Assembly (NCBI RefSeq): GCF_036226405.1
Contig: NZ_CP108464.1
Span: 7,440,001 to 7,504,000, forward strand
Source: Streptomyces sp. NBC_01260
GTDB taxonomy: Bacteria; Actinomycetota; Actinomycetes; Streptomycetales; Streptomycetaceae
Length of the DNA: 64,000 nt
Reading direction: 5' to 3'
The notes under the pieces were generated by a model. That model did not search any database. It saw only the letters and a program-made list of their open reading frames with translations, and was not told where the DNA came from. The translations under genes and the position numbers were made by a program. Positions 54,421-63,751 of this stretch are shown one piece after another; position 1 is the first letter of the stretch; each line of letters begins with the position of its first letter.

Positions 54421-56096
54421 TTCTTGGCCCCGATCTCAGCAGCCCACGGGTAGTAGAGGTAGGCGACCGACGGCTGGACGCCGGTGATCCGGTTGCCGAG
54501 GAAGACGCTCGTGGGCTGCGTGTACAGAGGCAGCCAGGGCAGTTCCCGCAGGGCGATCTTCTGCGCCCTCGCGCTCGCCCCGGCCCGCGCGGCCGGGTCA
54601 TAGGTGCCTGCGGCGTCCTCGACCGCCTGGTCGAACTCCTTGTTCGACCAGCCGCCGTAGTTGGTGAACATGCCGGTCTCCAGGGAGCCGTACACATCCA
54701 GCGGGTCGGTGATCGACGTGTACCAGAAGGTCAGGAAGAGATCGACTCCCTTGCGGGCGGCGGCGTCGGTGAAGAGCGTCGAGTACTTCTCCGGCGACAG
54801 CGTCTCGATCTTGGGGTCGAGGCCGATGGCCTTGGCGGCCTGCTCGACGGCCTGCGCGACGATCGTGGTCTGCGAGTCGAGGGGGCTGGTCGCGATGACG
54901 ATCCGCTCCCCCTTCACCCCGGCCTTCTCCGCGATCTCCTTGGCCTTCGCCGGGTCGTACGGGTAGTGCGGCACGCCCTCGATGATGGCCCTGCGGTCCG
55001 CAGGGGGCGCCTGGCCCCACATGTTGTCGGAGACGAGGGAGTCGGCGACCTCGCCCATCCCGCCGGCGCCGGCCTTGACGATGCCCTTGCGGTCGATGGC
55101 CATGAGCAGGGCCTTGCGCACCTCGGTGTCACCGAGCGGGCCCTTGAGGTTGCTGACGATCTCCTCGGCGACGGTGCTGTTGACGCCGTAGTAGAGCTTG
55201 CCGGCGCTGGACGAGCCGAGCTGCTCGTAGGCGTCGGCCGGGACCATCCAGCCACCGTCCACCTCACCGCTCTGGAAGGCGTTGACGCGGGTCGTCGCGT
55301 CGCTCAGGAACACGAACTTGACCTGGCCCGCCTTGGGCTTCAGCTCGGTGTTCCAATAACCGTCGAACTTCTTCAGGGTGAGCGACTGGCCCGACGCCCA
55401 GGACCCGAACGAGAACGGGCCCGTGCAGTTCACCCCGCTCTTGGGACTGCCGTAGTCCTTGCCCGCCTCGGCGAGCGTCGCGGCCGACTCGACGGTTCCC
55501 GAGCTGGTGGCCATCTCCTGGTTGAAGACCGCGTCCGGCTTCGTCAGCTTGACGGTGACTTCCAGCGGCCCGGTCATGTCGATCGACTTCACGTTGCGGA
55601 ACGTGTTCTCCCACGCGCTGCCCACGGCGGGGTCCATGTGGCGGCGCAGGGAGGCGACGACGTCCTTCGCAGTGAGGACCGTCCCGTCGTGGAAGCGCAC
55701 GCCCGGACGGATCTTGTAGACCCACGTGGTGGGAGTCGGATTGGTGAACGAGGACGCCAGGTTCGGCGACGTCGTCAGATCCGGGTTCCAGCGCAGCAGG
55801 CTCTCGCAGACGTTGGCGAGGATCTGGTTCGGCGGGTAGTCGTAGGCGTAGGCGTAGTCGAGCGAGGAGGGCTCGGCGTAGATCGACCAGGTGAAGGAGT
55901 CGATGTCGCCCGCAGCGGCGGGCGTCTGCTTGGTCAGCTTGTACGACGTGCCGGCGTCGGCGCCCTTGTCCGGGTTCGCCGTGCCACTGCACGCACTGGT
56001 GATGAGAACGGCGCTCGCCGCGAGGAGGGTCCCCGCCACGCGGCGCACCGCCCGCATCCGTGTTGGCCGTCTGGATCCTGCACTCTGCGTCGGCAC
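54417..56096 (-). CDS. ABC transporter substrate-binding lipoprotein, family 5
   Basis: 559 residues. An Arg-rich N-terminus leads to a hydrophobic helix and the lipobox SAVLITSACSG, so the mature protein is lipid-anchored at Cys36 or thereabouts. SBP_bac_5 motifs follow (RPGVRFHDGTVLTAKDVVASLRRHMDP, NCTGPFSFGSW, VRKALLMAIDRKGIVKAG). Such proteins bind peptides, nickel or other solutes. Because an amidohydrolase starts the operon, an amide- or peptide-like nutrient is likely. Two in-frame starts exist (56096 and 13 codons on); the first is used here. Confidence 0.92.
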   Translation of the reverse strand: MPTQSAGSRRPTRMRAVRRVAGTLLAASAVLITSACSGTANPDKGADAGTSYKLTKQTPAAAGDIDSFTWSIYAEPSSLDYAYAYDYPPNQILANVCESLLRWNPDLTTSPNLASSFTNPTPTTWVYKIRPGVRFHDGTVLTAKDVVASLRRHMDPAVGSAWENTFRNVKSIDMTGPLEVTVKLTKPDAVFNQEMATSSGTVESAATLAEAGKDYGSPKSGVNCTGPFSFGSWASGQSLTLKKFDGYWNTELKPKAGQVKFVFLSDATTRVNAFQSGEVDGGWMVPADAYEQLGSSSAGKLYYGVNSTVAEEIVSNLKGPLGDTEVRKALLMAIDRKGIVKAGAGGMGEVADSLVSDNMWGQAPPADRRAIIEGVPHYPYDPAKAKEIAEKAGVKGERIVIATSPLDSQTTIVAQAVEQAAKAIGLDPKIETLSPEKYSTLFTDAAARKGVDLFLTFWYTSITDPLDVYGSLETGMFTNYGGWSNKEFDQAVEDAAGTYDPAARAGASARAQKIALRELPWLPLYTQPTSVFLGNRITGVQPSVAYLYYPWAAEIGAKK

Positions 56097-56144
56097 TGTC
56101 TGTCTCCGTCCGGGGTGGGCTCGATGAAGTGCGTGGGGGCTGCG

Positions 56145-57842
56145 TCAGTCGGTCGACGCGGTGGGCGCGGTCATGTTCGCGTCGAACACGAGGCGGCCTT
56201 CGACGTACGTCCGGCGTACCCGGACGTCGCCTATCTCGTCGGCGGGGCGCGTGAACGGGTCACGGTCGAGGGCGACGAGGTCCGCGTACTTGCCCACCTC
56301 GACCGTGCCGGTCACGTCGTCGAGGTGGTTCACCCAGGCGGTGCCCGCTGTGTACGCGGTGAGCGCCTCGGCCAGGGTCAGTGCCTGTTCGGGGTAGAAC
56401 GGCGGATACGTCTCGCCCTCGGGGAGTTCCCGGGCGGGGGCGGCACGGTTGACCGCGACGTGGATGGCCCACAGCGGGTTGGGGCTGCTCACCGACCAGT
56501 CGCTGCCGGCGGCGAGGTGGGCGCCGGCACGGCGCAGATCCCCGAAGGGGTACTGCTGGGCGGCGCGTTCGGGCCCGAGGAACGGGATGGTCAGCTCGTC
56601 CATCTGGGGTTCGTGGGCGGCCCACAGCGGCTGGATGTTCGCGGCGACGCCGAGTTCCGCGAAACGCGCGATGTCATCGGGGTGGACGACCTGGAGGTGG
56701 GCCAGGTGGTGCCGGTGGTCGTTGGCGCCGTTGGCGGCACGGGCCGCGCCGAGCGCGTCGAGTGCCTCGCGCACGGCGCGGTCGCCGAGCGCGTGGAAGT
56801 GGACCTGGAAGCCGGAGCGGTCCAGCGCGCACACCGCTTCCCTCAGTAGTCCGGGCTCGACGAAGCTCAGGCCGGAGTTGCCGGTTGAGCAGCCGCAGCT
56901 GTCCAGATAGGGCTCCAGCATCCCGGCGGTGAAGTTCTCCGCGACGCCGTCCTGCATGATCTTGATGCTGGTGGCCGCGAAACGGCCCGCCTGCCCGATG
57001 CGGCGGCGCTCCTCCAGCTCCGGAAGCTGCTCCATTCCGCGGTTGCGGTCCCACCACAGGGCGCCGACGACCCGGGCGAGCAGCGAACCTTCGCGGGCCG
57101 CACGCAGGTAGACGGGCAGGTTGTCCGGGTAGCCGTGGAAGGAACCGATCATGGCGTCCTGCCAGCCGGTCACCCCGAGTGAGAACAGGTACTCCTGCGC
57201 GGCGAGCAGCCCGGCGTACGTCTCGTCCTCGGTCGCGACCGGAACGTGCTGGGCCACCAGTTCCACCGCGCCCTCGTGCAGGGTGCCGGCCGGGGTGCCG
57301 TCCGCCTCCCGCTCGATACGGCCGTCGGCCGGGTCGGAGGTGTGCCGGTCGACACCGGCGATCTCCAGCGCGCGGGTGTTGACCCAGGCGCCGTGGCCGT
57401 CGCAGTTCACAAGCAGCACAGGCCGGTCGGGCACCACCGCGTCGAGCATGGAGCGCGTCGGCGTGCCGCCCGGGAAGCAGTCCATCGACCAGCCGCCGCC
57501 ACGGATCCAGGCCACGTCCGGGTGGTCCTCGGCGTACCGGGCCACCACGTCGAGACAGCCCTCGGCGGTGGTCTGCTCGCTCTGGTCGCAGCCGAGCATC
57601 TGGGTGCCACCCATCACGGGGTGGATGTGCGCGTCCTGGAATCCGGGTACGAGCAGGCCGCCCTCCAGGTCGACGACCTCCGTACCGGCACCGGCCAGCG
57701 CGCGCACCGTACCCACGTCGGCGACGGCGATGATCCGGCCGCCCGCGACGGCGACGGCGGCGTCCACCGGGACGGGGCCCGCTCCGGTGAAGACCCGGCC
57801 CCCGACGAAGACGGTGTCGGCCCATTCGCTGCTGTGCGCCAT
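56145..57842 (-). CDS. YtcJ-type amidohydrolase (amidohydrolase_3), transporter-linked
   Basis: 565 residues with the same metal-binding motifs as the paralogue at 37332 (GFQDAHIHPV, HFHALGDRAVREALD, HHLAHLQVVHPDDI, GSDWSVSSPNP) and long identical runs between them such as NIQPLWAAHEPQMDELTIPF. It heads an operon with the binding protein, two permeases and two ATPases, so the imported solute is probably its substrate or a precursor. GGAGG precedes the ATG at 57842. A palindrome at 57908-57936 lies between it and the divergent TetR. Confidence 0.9.
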   Translation of the reverse strand: MAHSSEWADTVFVGGRVFTGAGPVPVDAAVAVAGGRIIAVADVGTVRALAGAGTEVVDLEGGLLVPGFQDAHIHPVMGGTQMLGCDQSEQTTAEGCLDVVARYAEDHPDVAWIRGGGWSMDCFPGGTPTRSMLDAVVPDRPVLLVNCDGHGAWVNTRALEIAGVDRHTSDPADGRIEREADGTPAGTLHEGAVELVAQHVPVATEDETYAGLLAAQEYLFSLGVTGWQDAMIGSFHGYPDNLPVYLRAAREGSLLARVVGALWWDRNRGMEQLPELEERRRIGQAGRFAATSIKIMQDGVAENFTAGMLEPYLDSCGCSTGNSGLSFVEPGLLREAVCALDRSGFQVHFHALGDRAVREALDALGAARAANGANDHRHHLAHLQVVHPDDIARFAELGVAANIQPLWAAHEPQMDELTIPFLGPERAAQQYPFGDLRRAGAHLAAGSDWSVSSPNPLWAIHVAVNRAAPARELPEGETYPPFYPEQALTLAEALTAYTAGTAWVNHLDDVTGTVEVGKYADLVALDRDPFTRPADEIGDVRVRRTYVEGRLVFDANMTAPTASTD

Positions 57843-57907
57843 CGATTCAACCTCCAGCAGGGCGGAATGACCCGCCCGACGTGTTCGTTGAGGAGGAGTG
57901 AACGACA

Positions 57908-57936
57908 GCGCAACAGTGCTGTCAACAGTGTTGCGC
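57908..57936. promoter_or_regulatory. Palindromic operator in amidohydrolase/TetR promoter
   Basis: Arms GCGCAACA and TGTTGCGC flank 13 bases, and CAACAGTG occurs twice 12 bp apart inside the region. The part GTCAACAGTGTTG resembles GTCAATGNNGTTG of the other cluster, fitting the similarity of the two TetR helix-turn-helices. Confidence 0.7.
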
Positions 57937-57970
57937 ACACTGGATCCCGAACCGATACACTGGCCGCACC

Positions 57971-58666
57971 ATGCCGAAGTCACCCGCCGCCAAGGCCCGC
58001 AGCAAGCGCGCCGGCAGTCAGCTCACGCCCGGTGCGATCATCGACGCGAGCCTGCGCATTGCCGCCCGCGGAAGCGAGGACGCCTTCACCGTCCGGCGCC
58101 TGGGCGAGGAACTCGGGGCGGATCCGACCGCGATCTACCGGCACTTCCGTGACAAGGACGAGCTGTTGCTGTCGGTCGCCGACCACATGCTCGGGGAGGC
58201 GCTCGACGCCATCCCCGACGGCCTCGGCTGGAAGGCCCGCATCCGGGCACTCGCCGACGCCTCTCTCGCGGTCGCCCTCAAGTACCCGGTGGTGGGCTCC
58301 GCCATGGCGAGCCGGACCACGCGCCGCTCCAACGAGTTCCGGGTCGTCGAACTCATCCTCGGCGCCGTCCGGGAGGCCGGTCTGGAGGGATCCGAGGCCG
58401 CCGTCCACTACCGCATGATCGGGGACACCCTCCTCGCGTACGTGGGCCAGCAGGCCGCCTTCCTGCTGTTCGACGCGGACGCCCGCGCGGCCGACGACTC
58501 CGCGTGGAACCGCGAGTACCGGCTGGTCGACGCGCAGCGCTTCCCCTGCATCGCCGGCCTCAGTGGCGAACTCGCCGAGGTGACGGACGAACAGATCTTC
58601 GACGCTACGGTCGAGGCCCTGATCTCGACCGTCGAGAAGCGCGCCGCGACTCCTCGGGGCGCGTGA
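57971..58666 (+). CDS. TetR-family regulator of the transporter/amidohydrolase operon
   Basis: 231 residues. The N-terminus is basic (PKSPAAKARSKRAG) and the HTH is AFTVRRLGEELGADPTAIYRHFRDKDELLLSVADHMLGEAL, close to that of the TetR at 44281. The ATG at 57971 is 129 bp from the divergent amidohydrolase start, with a palindrome between. It should repress the operon until an amide-type ligand binds. Confidence 0.88.
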   Translation: MPKSPAAKARSKRAGSQLTPGAIIDASLRIAARGSEDAFTVRRLGEELGADPTAIYRHFRDKDELLLSVADHMLGEALDAIPDGLGWKARIRALADASLAVALKYPVVGSAMASRTTRRSNEFRVVELILGAVREAGLEGSEAAVHYRMIGDTLLAYVGQQAAFLLFDADARAADDSAWNREYRLVDAQRFPCIAGLSGELAEVTDEQIFDATVEALISTVEKRAATPRGA

Positions 58667-58784
58667 CCCGGCTCAGCCCAACGCCAGGCGGTCCGGCTCG
58701 GCCGTCCGTCGGTCCGTGGAGCGTGGGCGGAGCCATCCCCGGACGCCGCTCTCCGGGGAGGCCGAGCCCGGGCTGATCCGTGGC

Positions 58785-58817
58785 ACGGGCCTGCCGGAGG
58801 GGTTCCGGCAGGCCCGT
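58785..58817 (+). terminator. Strong hairpin downstream of TetR
   Basis: Perfect 14-bp stem ACGGGCCTGCCGGA / TCCGGCAGGCCCGT with a 5-nt loop. A weaker hairpin CCCCGGA...TCCGGGG is just upstream (58736-58759). The rest of the 399-bp gap 58667-59065 shows no gene. Confidence 0.65.
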
Positions 58818-59065
58818 CGGCCTCCGCTGCACGAGGCCGAGGTCCGTGAGGATCTCGTCGGCCGCGCGATGACCGGACTCAGCTCCGTCCTCCATGTAGC
58901 CCTGCGGCCGCCGTCGGTGGCCGTCCGGTGCGGGAGCCGCCCGCCCCGTCTACTGTCGCCTGACCTGTGCATCTACCGCAGCGTCTACCGGCATCTACCC
59001 ATGATCTTCCGGCCGATCTACCGCCGGTCTAACTCCACCGCCGGGAAGGAACCCCAGCGAGCTGA

Positions 59066-59200
59066 GCGGCGTTGACCCTCGCACGTCAGGCTCTGCTCGC
59101 CGCCCGGGAGGCAGCGAAGAAGCGGAAGCGGCACACCGGCACGTCTTTGCGCCGTGATGGCCGCAAGCCGTTCGGGCTCGGCAGCGCGATTACCGGATGA
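59066..59200 (+). pseudogene. DUF721 (DciA-like) protein fragment
   Basis: Reads LARQALLAAREAAKKRKR, then RRDGRKPFGLGSAITG and a stop. LARxALxAAREAA and the LGSAI segment are the N-terminal features of Streptomyces DUF721 proteins, including variants carried by plasmids and chromosome ends. The RNA/DNA-binding C-terminal half is lost at a frameshift near 59195. Recognition is from a short match only. Confidence 0.5.
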
Positions 59201-59315
59201 CGTGAAGGACCAGTAGGCCGTCGGTCACGGCGCACACCCTGCAGCCGGTGTCGAACGGCCTGAGAAGTCCCTTCGGGTGTGATGTGCTGGCGAGGCACAC
59301 CGGGTTGAAAGGGCG

Positions 59316-59778
59316 ATGGACATGGCTTGGCTGGTGAGCAGACAGCAGGGTGCGGCTGAAGTGGAGTTCTTCGGCTTCTGCCTGCAGGAGCGCGACGAGA
59401 GTGCCGTGCCGGTGCGTTTCCCGAGAGCTGGGACACCGAGAGCGGCTTCTTGACGGCGCACGCGGGACGGCTCGATGTGTCGAGCGCGGGGCATACGAAT
59501 ACAGCTGATCTCGCGGTGGAGGTCTGGGATGGCCAACCGCCTGTGGACGGCGAGGAGGGGGAGTGCTGGGAGGCGGACGGACAGGCCGTGATCGTCTCCC
59601 TTCAGGGGTGCTGGATGTCTGGGGGGTCACCGGGGGAGAGGCTGGCGACCCGGTGGTCCTGAGCCATCCTGGGTCGTGGCGGGTCCGGCTCCGGTCCAAG
59701 GGGCGTGTCGGGATGGCTCAGCACGGTGTGCCGGAAGGAGTCGAGAAGTACCTGGCCCAGTTCTGGCCCTCGCCGTGA
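59316..59778 (+). pseudogene. Streptomyces hypothetical protein broken into three frames
   Basis: Frame 1 from the ATG at 59316 gives MDMAWLVSRQQGAAEVEFFGF; frame 2 continues HAGRLDVSSAGHTNTADLAVEVWDGQPP; frame 3 ends GSWRVRLRSKGR ... HGVPEGVEKYLAQFWPSP. Together they form one ~150-residue protein of a type common in Streptomyces, interrupted by two frameshifts (near 59425 and 59608). No function is known for the intact family. Confidence 0.6.
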
Positions 59779-59818
59779 CGAGCAAGTGGGGCCGGCAGCA
59801 GGACTGCCGGCCCGTGGA

Positions 59819-60765
59819 TCATTTGATCTTGACGATGAAGCCGTCGTCCTTGCCGTCGATGATCCGGTTCTTCGTCATGAACTGACCCAGCAGAATTCCC
59901 GCGTCTCGGTTGTCCGCGGTGACCAGCGGCATGGCCGAGAAGTTGTTCTTCGGGGCTGCCGGTTCGTATTGGGACTGTGCAGCGCCCTGGTAGGTCGTCG
60001 CGAACGGGAACTCATCGCACCGATACTTGTTGTTCTGCGAGTACTTCTTGCCCCAGTACTGCTCGCATACCTTGATCGCCTGGGACCGGTTCTTCTTGCG
60101 ACGGGCGGTGTCCCGGAAGAGCTGGTTGAGCGGTTTCGATGCGCTCTGCCCGGGCAGCTTCTTGGCCGAGTTCGCCGGCTTGGTCGATGCGGGAGTGGAG
60201 TACGCCTTCTTTATGTGACCGGCAACGGCTTTCTCCGGAGCGCCGGTCTTGCTGCTGTAGGTGAGGGTGGACAGGTAGCTGAACGCTGCGGCACCGTCGT
60301 CGCGGCTGACATAGGTCGCCTTGTCCCAGCGCGGTGCGAGCATGAACAGCTTTCCGCCGGTGCCCTGGAGGGTGTATCCGGGCGGGGGTGTGATGCTGAT
60401 CATCGGCTCGTACACCGCAAAGACCGTGTCGTCGGGCTCGCTGCCCTGCTTGTATGCGGCCTTCACGGTGTGCTTGAACGTCTTCAGCTTGGCCAGCTGG
60501 TCGAAGCTTTTCGAGCCCGGCACATTCCCGCCCTCAGTGACCTTCGCGGCGGCGGGCCATTTCTGAGTGATCTTCGGGGATGTCTTGATGAACAGAGCGG
60601 CGGTCTTGACGCTGCCCGTCTTGGCCATATAGGTGAAGTGGTACTCGAAGGAGATCTCACGGCTCTTGGCAGCGATCGTCCCGACCGACAGCACCACGAA
60701 CTGGGTCTGACCCACGGGGCGTTTGTTCTGCAGCCAGGTCTGGGGAACACCTTCGTGACGCGAAT
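59819..60765 (-). pseudogene. NucA/NucB-type nuclease gene, 5' end removed by insertion
   Basis: The surviving part covers about 315 residues and ends with a NucA/NucB nuclease domain: CDEFPFATTYQGA (holding the catalytic Glu), NRDAGILLGQF and RIIDGKDDGFIV near the C-terminus. The frame is still open upstream of the apparent GTG at 60715 and reads NSRHEGVPQTWLQNKRPVG up to base 60765, where the IS630 element begins. The signal peptide and N-terminal region are therefore lost. Its AT content is visibly higher than its neighbours (many AAG, TAC, TTC and AAC codons, and Lys-rich protein). The C-terminal domain looks undamaged. Confidence 0.7.
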
Positions 60766-61935
60766 TACTGAGGTTGAACTCGTAATGTTGTGTTGCTGAT
60801 CAGGCGGGTCGGATGGTCAGGCCGGTCTCGGTGAGGCAGCCGTCGATGAGGTGGCTGCGGTACTGGATGTGCCTCAGGCCGCTCCGGACGGTCTGGACGA
60901 GGTGTTCTGGGCTGCTGAAGGCGACGTTGGAGAGCCAGCCGCGCCGGAGGAGGGACCAGATGCCTTCGACGGGGTTGAGGTCGGGTGCATAGGGCGGCAG
61001 GTAGTAGATGGTCAGCCAGTCCCGGGCTTCGGCGAACTCCCTCAGTCCGGCGGCCTTGTGGACGTTGAGGTTGTCCCAGACGAGGACGATGGGGCCGCCG
61101 AGCTGCTGGTGGGCGGCGATGAGCAGGTCGCGGTAGTCGCGCCAGGAGAAGCTCTTGCGCCCGTCACGGTTGCCGTCGTCGCGGCGGGGCCGGTAGATCA
61201 GCCGCGACCGGTGGCCAGGTTTGTAGCAGGTCAGCGCGGCTATGTATATGCGTCTGCGGGAACGTCCGCGGACCCGTACCACCGGGGTCCGGCCGCGTGG
61301 CGACCATGTCCTCGCGTGCGGCGGCGTCATGGAGAAGCCGGCTTCGTCCTCGAAGACGAGCCAGGCTCCACGGGCCGCCGCGAGCCTTCCGCGCAGGGCC
61401 ACACCTCCTTGACCCACCCCGCGACCGCGTCGTCGTCCCGCTCCATCGCTCTACGGGCCGGCACCTGACAGGACCAGCCGTTGCGTACCAACAGCTTCCG
61501 CACGCCCTGGATCGTGTACGTCAGGTGGAAGCGTCGGCCCGATCACCGTCCTGACCCGGGCCAGCGTCCAGCGCTGGTCCTCCCAGCCATGCGCGGCCGG
61601 CCCCTTGGCCAGCTCCGCCTCCAGCTGAGTGAACTGCTGATCGCTCAGCCTTGGCAGGGACGCCGGCCCCTGCGACCGCAAGCACCGCGGGCCGCCCTCG
61701 GCCCACGCGTGACGCCATCGCTGGACCGAGCGGACACTGACCCGCAGATCTCTGGCGATCGCGGTACTGCCCTCGCCCAGGGCGAACCGCTCGGCCGCCT
61801 GGAGCCGTAACTCTTCGCGGAACTGCTGCCGTTCGGCGGTCAGCCCGCCCCCTTGTGGATACCGCATGACTCCGGTGATACCGCAGCCAACGGTCAGCCG
61901 TCACCCCCTACGACACCACGAGTTCAGCCTCAGTA
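60766..61935. mobile_element. IS630-family insertion sequence with TA target copies
   Basis: TA at 60766-60767 and 61934-61935 flank the element (60768-61933, 1166 bp). The ends are inverted repeats, CTGAGGTTGAACTCGTAATG at the left and CTGAGGCTGAACTCGTGGTG in complement at the right (17 of 20 identical). TA duplication is the rule of the IS630/Tc1-mariner group. It truncates the nuclease gene on its left. Confidence 0.83.
60800..61867 (-). pseudogene. IS630-family transposase with two frame changes
   Basis: The N-terminal part from 61867 has the HTH ERFALGEGSTAIARDLRVSVRSVQRWRHAWAEGGPRCL. The frame then changes near 61540, where the expected TYTIQGVRKLLVRNGWSCQVPARRA segment is in another frame, and again near 61410, before the DDE domain: WLVFEDEAGFSMTPP (Asp-Glu), IVLVWDNLNVHKA, YYLPPYAPDLNPVEGIWSLLRRG (Asp, Glu). 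One frameshift may be programmed in this family, but two suggest decay. Confidence 0.72.
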
Positions 61936-63699
61936 AGGGCCTGCGGAGAATCAAGTCGTTGCTTCCCGCCTTGAGCCTCGTTGATGTGGTATGGGGAGTT
62001 CGGAGGAGATCGAGGAGGCGTTGGCCGCGAAGTTTCAGGCGCTGTTCCCGCACCTGGACGAGCGTCAGCGTCGGCTGGCCATAGGAGCGGAGGCTCGCTC
62101 GCTGGGCCATGGCGGGATCCGGCTGGTGGCCCGGGCCGCTGACGTCCGTGAGGGCACCGTGTCGCGTGGGGTGGCTGAACTGGAGTCGGGCGAAGCCCCG
62201 TTGGGACGGGTGCGCCGGGAGGGCGGCGGCCGCAAGCGTGCGGTGGACCTAGACCCGGGCCTGCGGCCCGCGCTGCTGGCCCTGGTCGAACCGGACATGC
62301 GGGGTGATCCGATGTCGCCGCTGCGCTGGACGACGAAGTCGACCCGTCACCTGGCCGCCGAGCTGACCGGGCAGGGACACCGTGTCTCGGCGGAGACTGT
62401 GGCCGACCTGCTGCGGGAGGAGGGCTTCAGTCTGCAGGGCAACGCCAAGACCATCGAGGGCAGGCAACACCCGGACCGAGACGCCCAGTTCCGTTACATC
62501 AACGAACGCGCCAAGGACTACCAGGCTGGCGGGGACCCGGTGGTCAGCGTGGACACCAAGAAGAAGGAGCTGGTCGGTAACTACAAGAACGCCGGCCACG
62601 AGTGGCAGCGCGAGGGCGAACCGACCCGGGTGCACACTCACGACTTCCCGGACCGCGAGCTGGGCAAGGCGATCCCGTACGGAATCTACGACCTGACCGC
62701 AAACACCGGCTGGGTCAGCGTGGGCACCGACCACGACACCGCCGCCTTCGCCGTCGAATCCGTCCGCCGCTGGTGGAACAGCCAAGGACGCGGCGCCTAT
62801 CCGCACTCCCGGCGGCTTCTGATCACCGCGGACGCGGGCGGCTCGAACGGCTACCGCACCCGCGCCTGGAAGAGCGAACTCGCCGCCCTGGCCGTGGAAA
62901 CCGGCCTGGAAATCACCGTCTGTCACTTTCCGCCAGGTACTTCAAAATGGAACAGAATCGAGCACCGGCTGTTCTCCCACATCACGATGAACTGGCGCGG
63001 CAGGCCGCTGACCAGCCACGAAGTCATCGTGAACAGTATCGCCGCGACCACCACGCGCACCGGGCTTACCGTGCACGCTGAACTCGACACCGGCGCCTAC
63101 GAGACCGGAGTCCGCATCGGTGACCGGCAGATGGACGCGCTGCCCCTGCACAGCCACGACTGGCACGGCGACTGGAACTACACGCTGCAGCCCCAGGAGC
63201 ACTGCCGGGACGGGATCCCGCCGCTCCCGCCCCAGAACCAGCCCGGCCACGGCCGGGAGTGGCTCGCTCATCCGGCCCTGACCGGCATCCAGCCGGATCA
63301 GTGGGACCAGCTGATCGCCGAACTCGCAGCGGCCCGCGAGACCCAGCGGGAGGAAGTCCTGCAGCAGCGACGCGGCGGCGACCGGCAGAAGGTGCCCGCA
63401 GCCGGCCTCTATACCGGCCGGCGCCCCGGCCTCAGCCTCGTCGACCGGCTTCTGGCCACCCTCCTCTACGAACGTCACGGGCTCCCGCAAGTGACGATCG
63501 CCCCGCTCTTCGGAGTAGTACCCCAGAGCCTCAACCGGGTCATCAGCCAGACCCGACATCTTCTCCACGAAGTCGACTACACCATCGAACCCACCGAGAC
63601 ACAGCTGGCCACCCTCGACGATCTCACCGACCTCGCCGCACACCTCGACATCCCCACCCCAGAGATCAACACGGCGAGTTATTGATCCGCAGGCCCTAA
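61934..63699. mobile_element. ISAzo13-family insertion sequence
   Basis: TAA at 61934-61936 and 63697-63699 flank a 1760-bp element whose ends are the inverted repeats GGGCCTGCGGA (61937-61947) and TCCGCAGGCCC (63686-63696). It carries one long transposase. Its left TAA includes the right TA of the IS630 element, so the two insertions share a target point. Confidence 0.82.
61991..63685 (+). CDS. ISAzo13-family transposase
   Basis: 564 residues with no interruption. An N-terminal HTH region (IRLVARAADVREGTVSRGVAELESG) is followed by the catalytic core: VVSVDTKKKELVGNYKNAGHEW (first Asp), LLITADAGGSNGYRTRAWKSELAAL (second Asp) and CHFPPGTSKWNRIEHRLFSHITMNWRG (Glu). The C-terminal extension (HSHDWHGDWNYTLQPQEH, HPALTGIQPDQWDQL) is the part also found as a remnant at 49900. 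It appears functional. Confidence 0.92.
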   Translation: MGSSEEIEEALAAKFQALFPHLDERQRRLAIGAEARSLGHGGIRLVARAADVREGTVSRGVAELESGEAPLGRVRREGGGRKRAVDLDPGLRPALLALVEPDMRGDPMSPLRWTTKSTRHLAAELTGQGHRVSAETVADLLREEGFSLQGNAKTIEGRQHPDRDAQFRYINERAKDYQAGGDPVVSVDTKKKELVGNYKNAGHEWQREGEPTRVHTHDFPDRELGKAIPYGIYDLTANTGWVSVGTDHDTAAFAVESVRRWWNSQGRGAYPHSRRLLITADAGGSNGYRTRAWKSELAALAVETGLEITVCHFPPGTSKWNRIEHRLFSHITMNWRGRPLTSHEVIVNSIAATTTRTGLTVHAELDTGAYETGVRIGDRQMDALPLHSHDWHGDWNYTLQPQEHCRDGIPPLPPQNQPGHGREWLAHPALTGIQPDQWDQLIAELAAARETQREEVLQQRRGGDRQKVPAAGLYTGRRPGLSLVDRLLATLLYERHGLPQVTIAPLFGVVPQSLNRVISQTRHLLHEVDYTIEPTETQLATLDDLTDLAAHLDIPTPEINTASY

Positions 63700-63751
63700 C
63701 TACCCGGCCTTGGGTCAAGGCCCATCCACTTTCGAAACAGGTCAATGGCGG

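Noticed and set aside
61937..63696. Cargo genes in the ISAzo13 element
   Set aside because: The transposase fills the element; the gaps at each end are under 60 bp.
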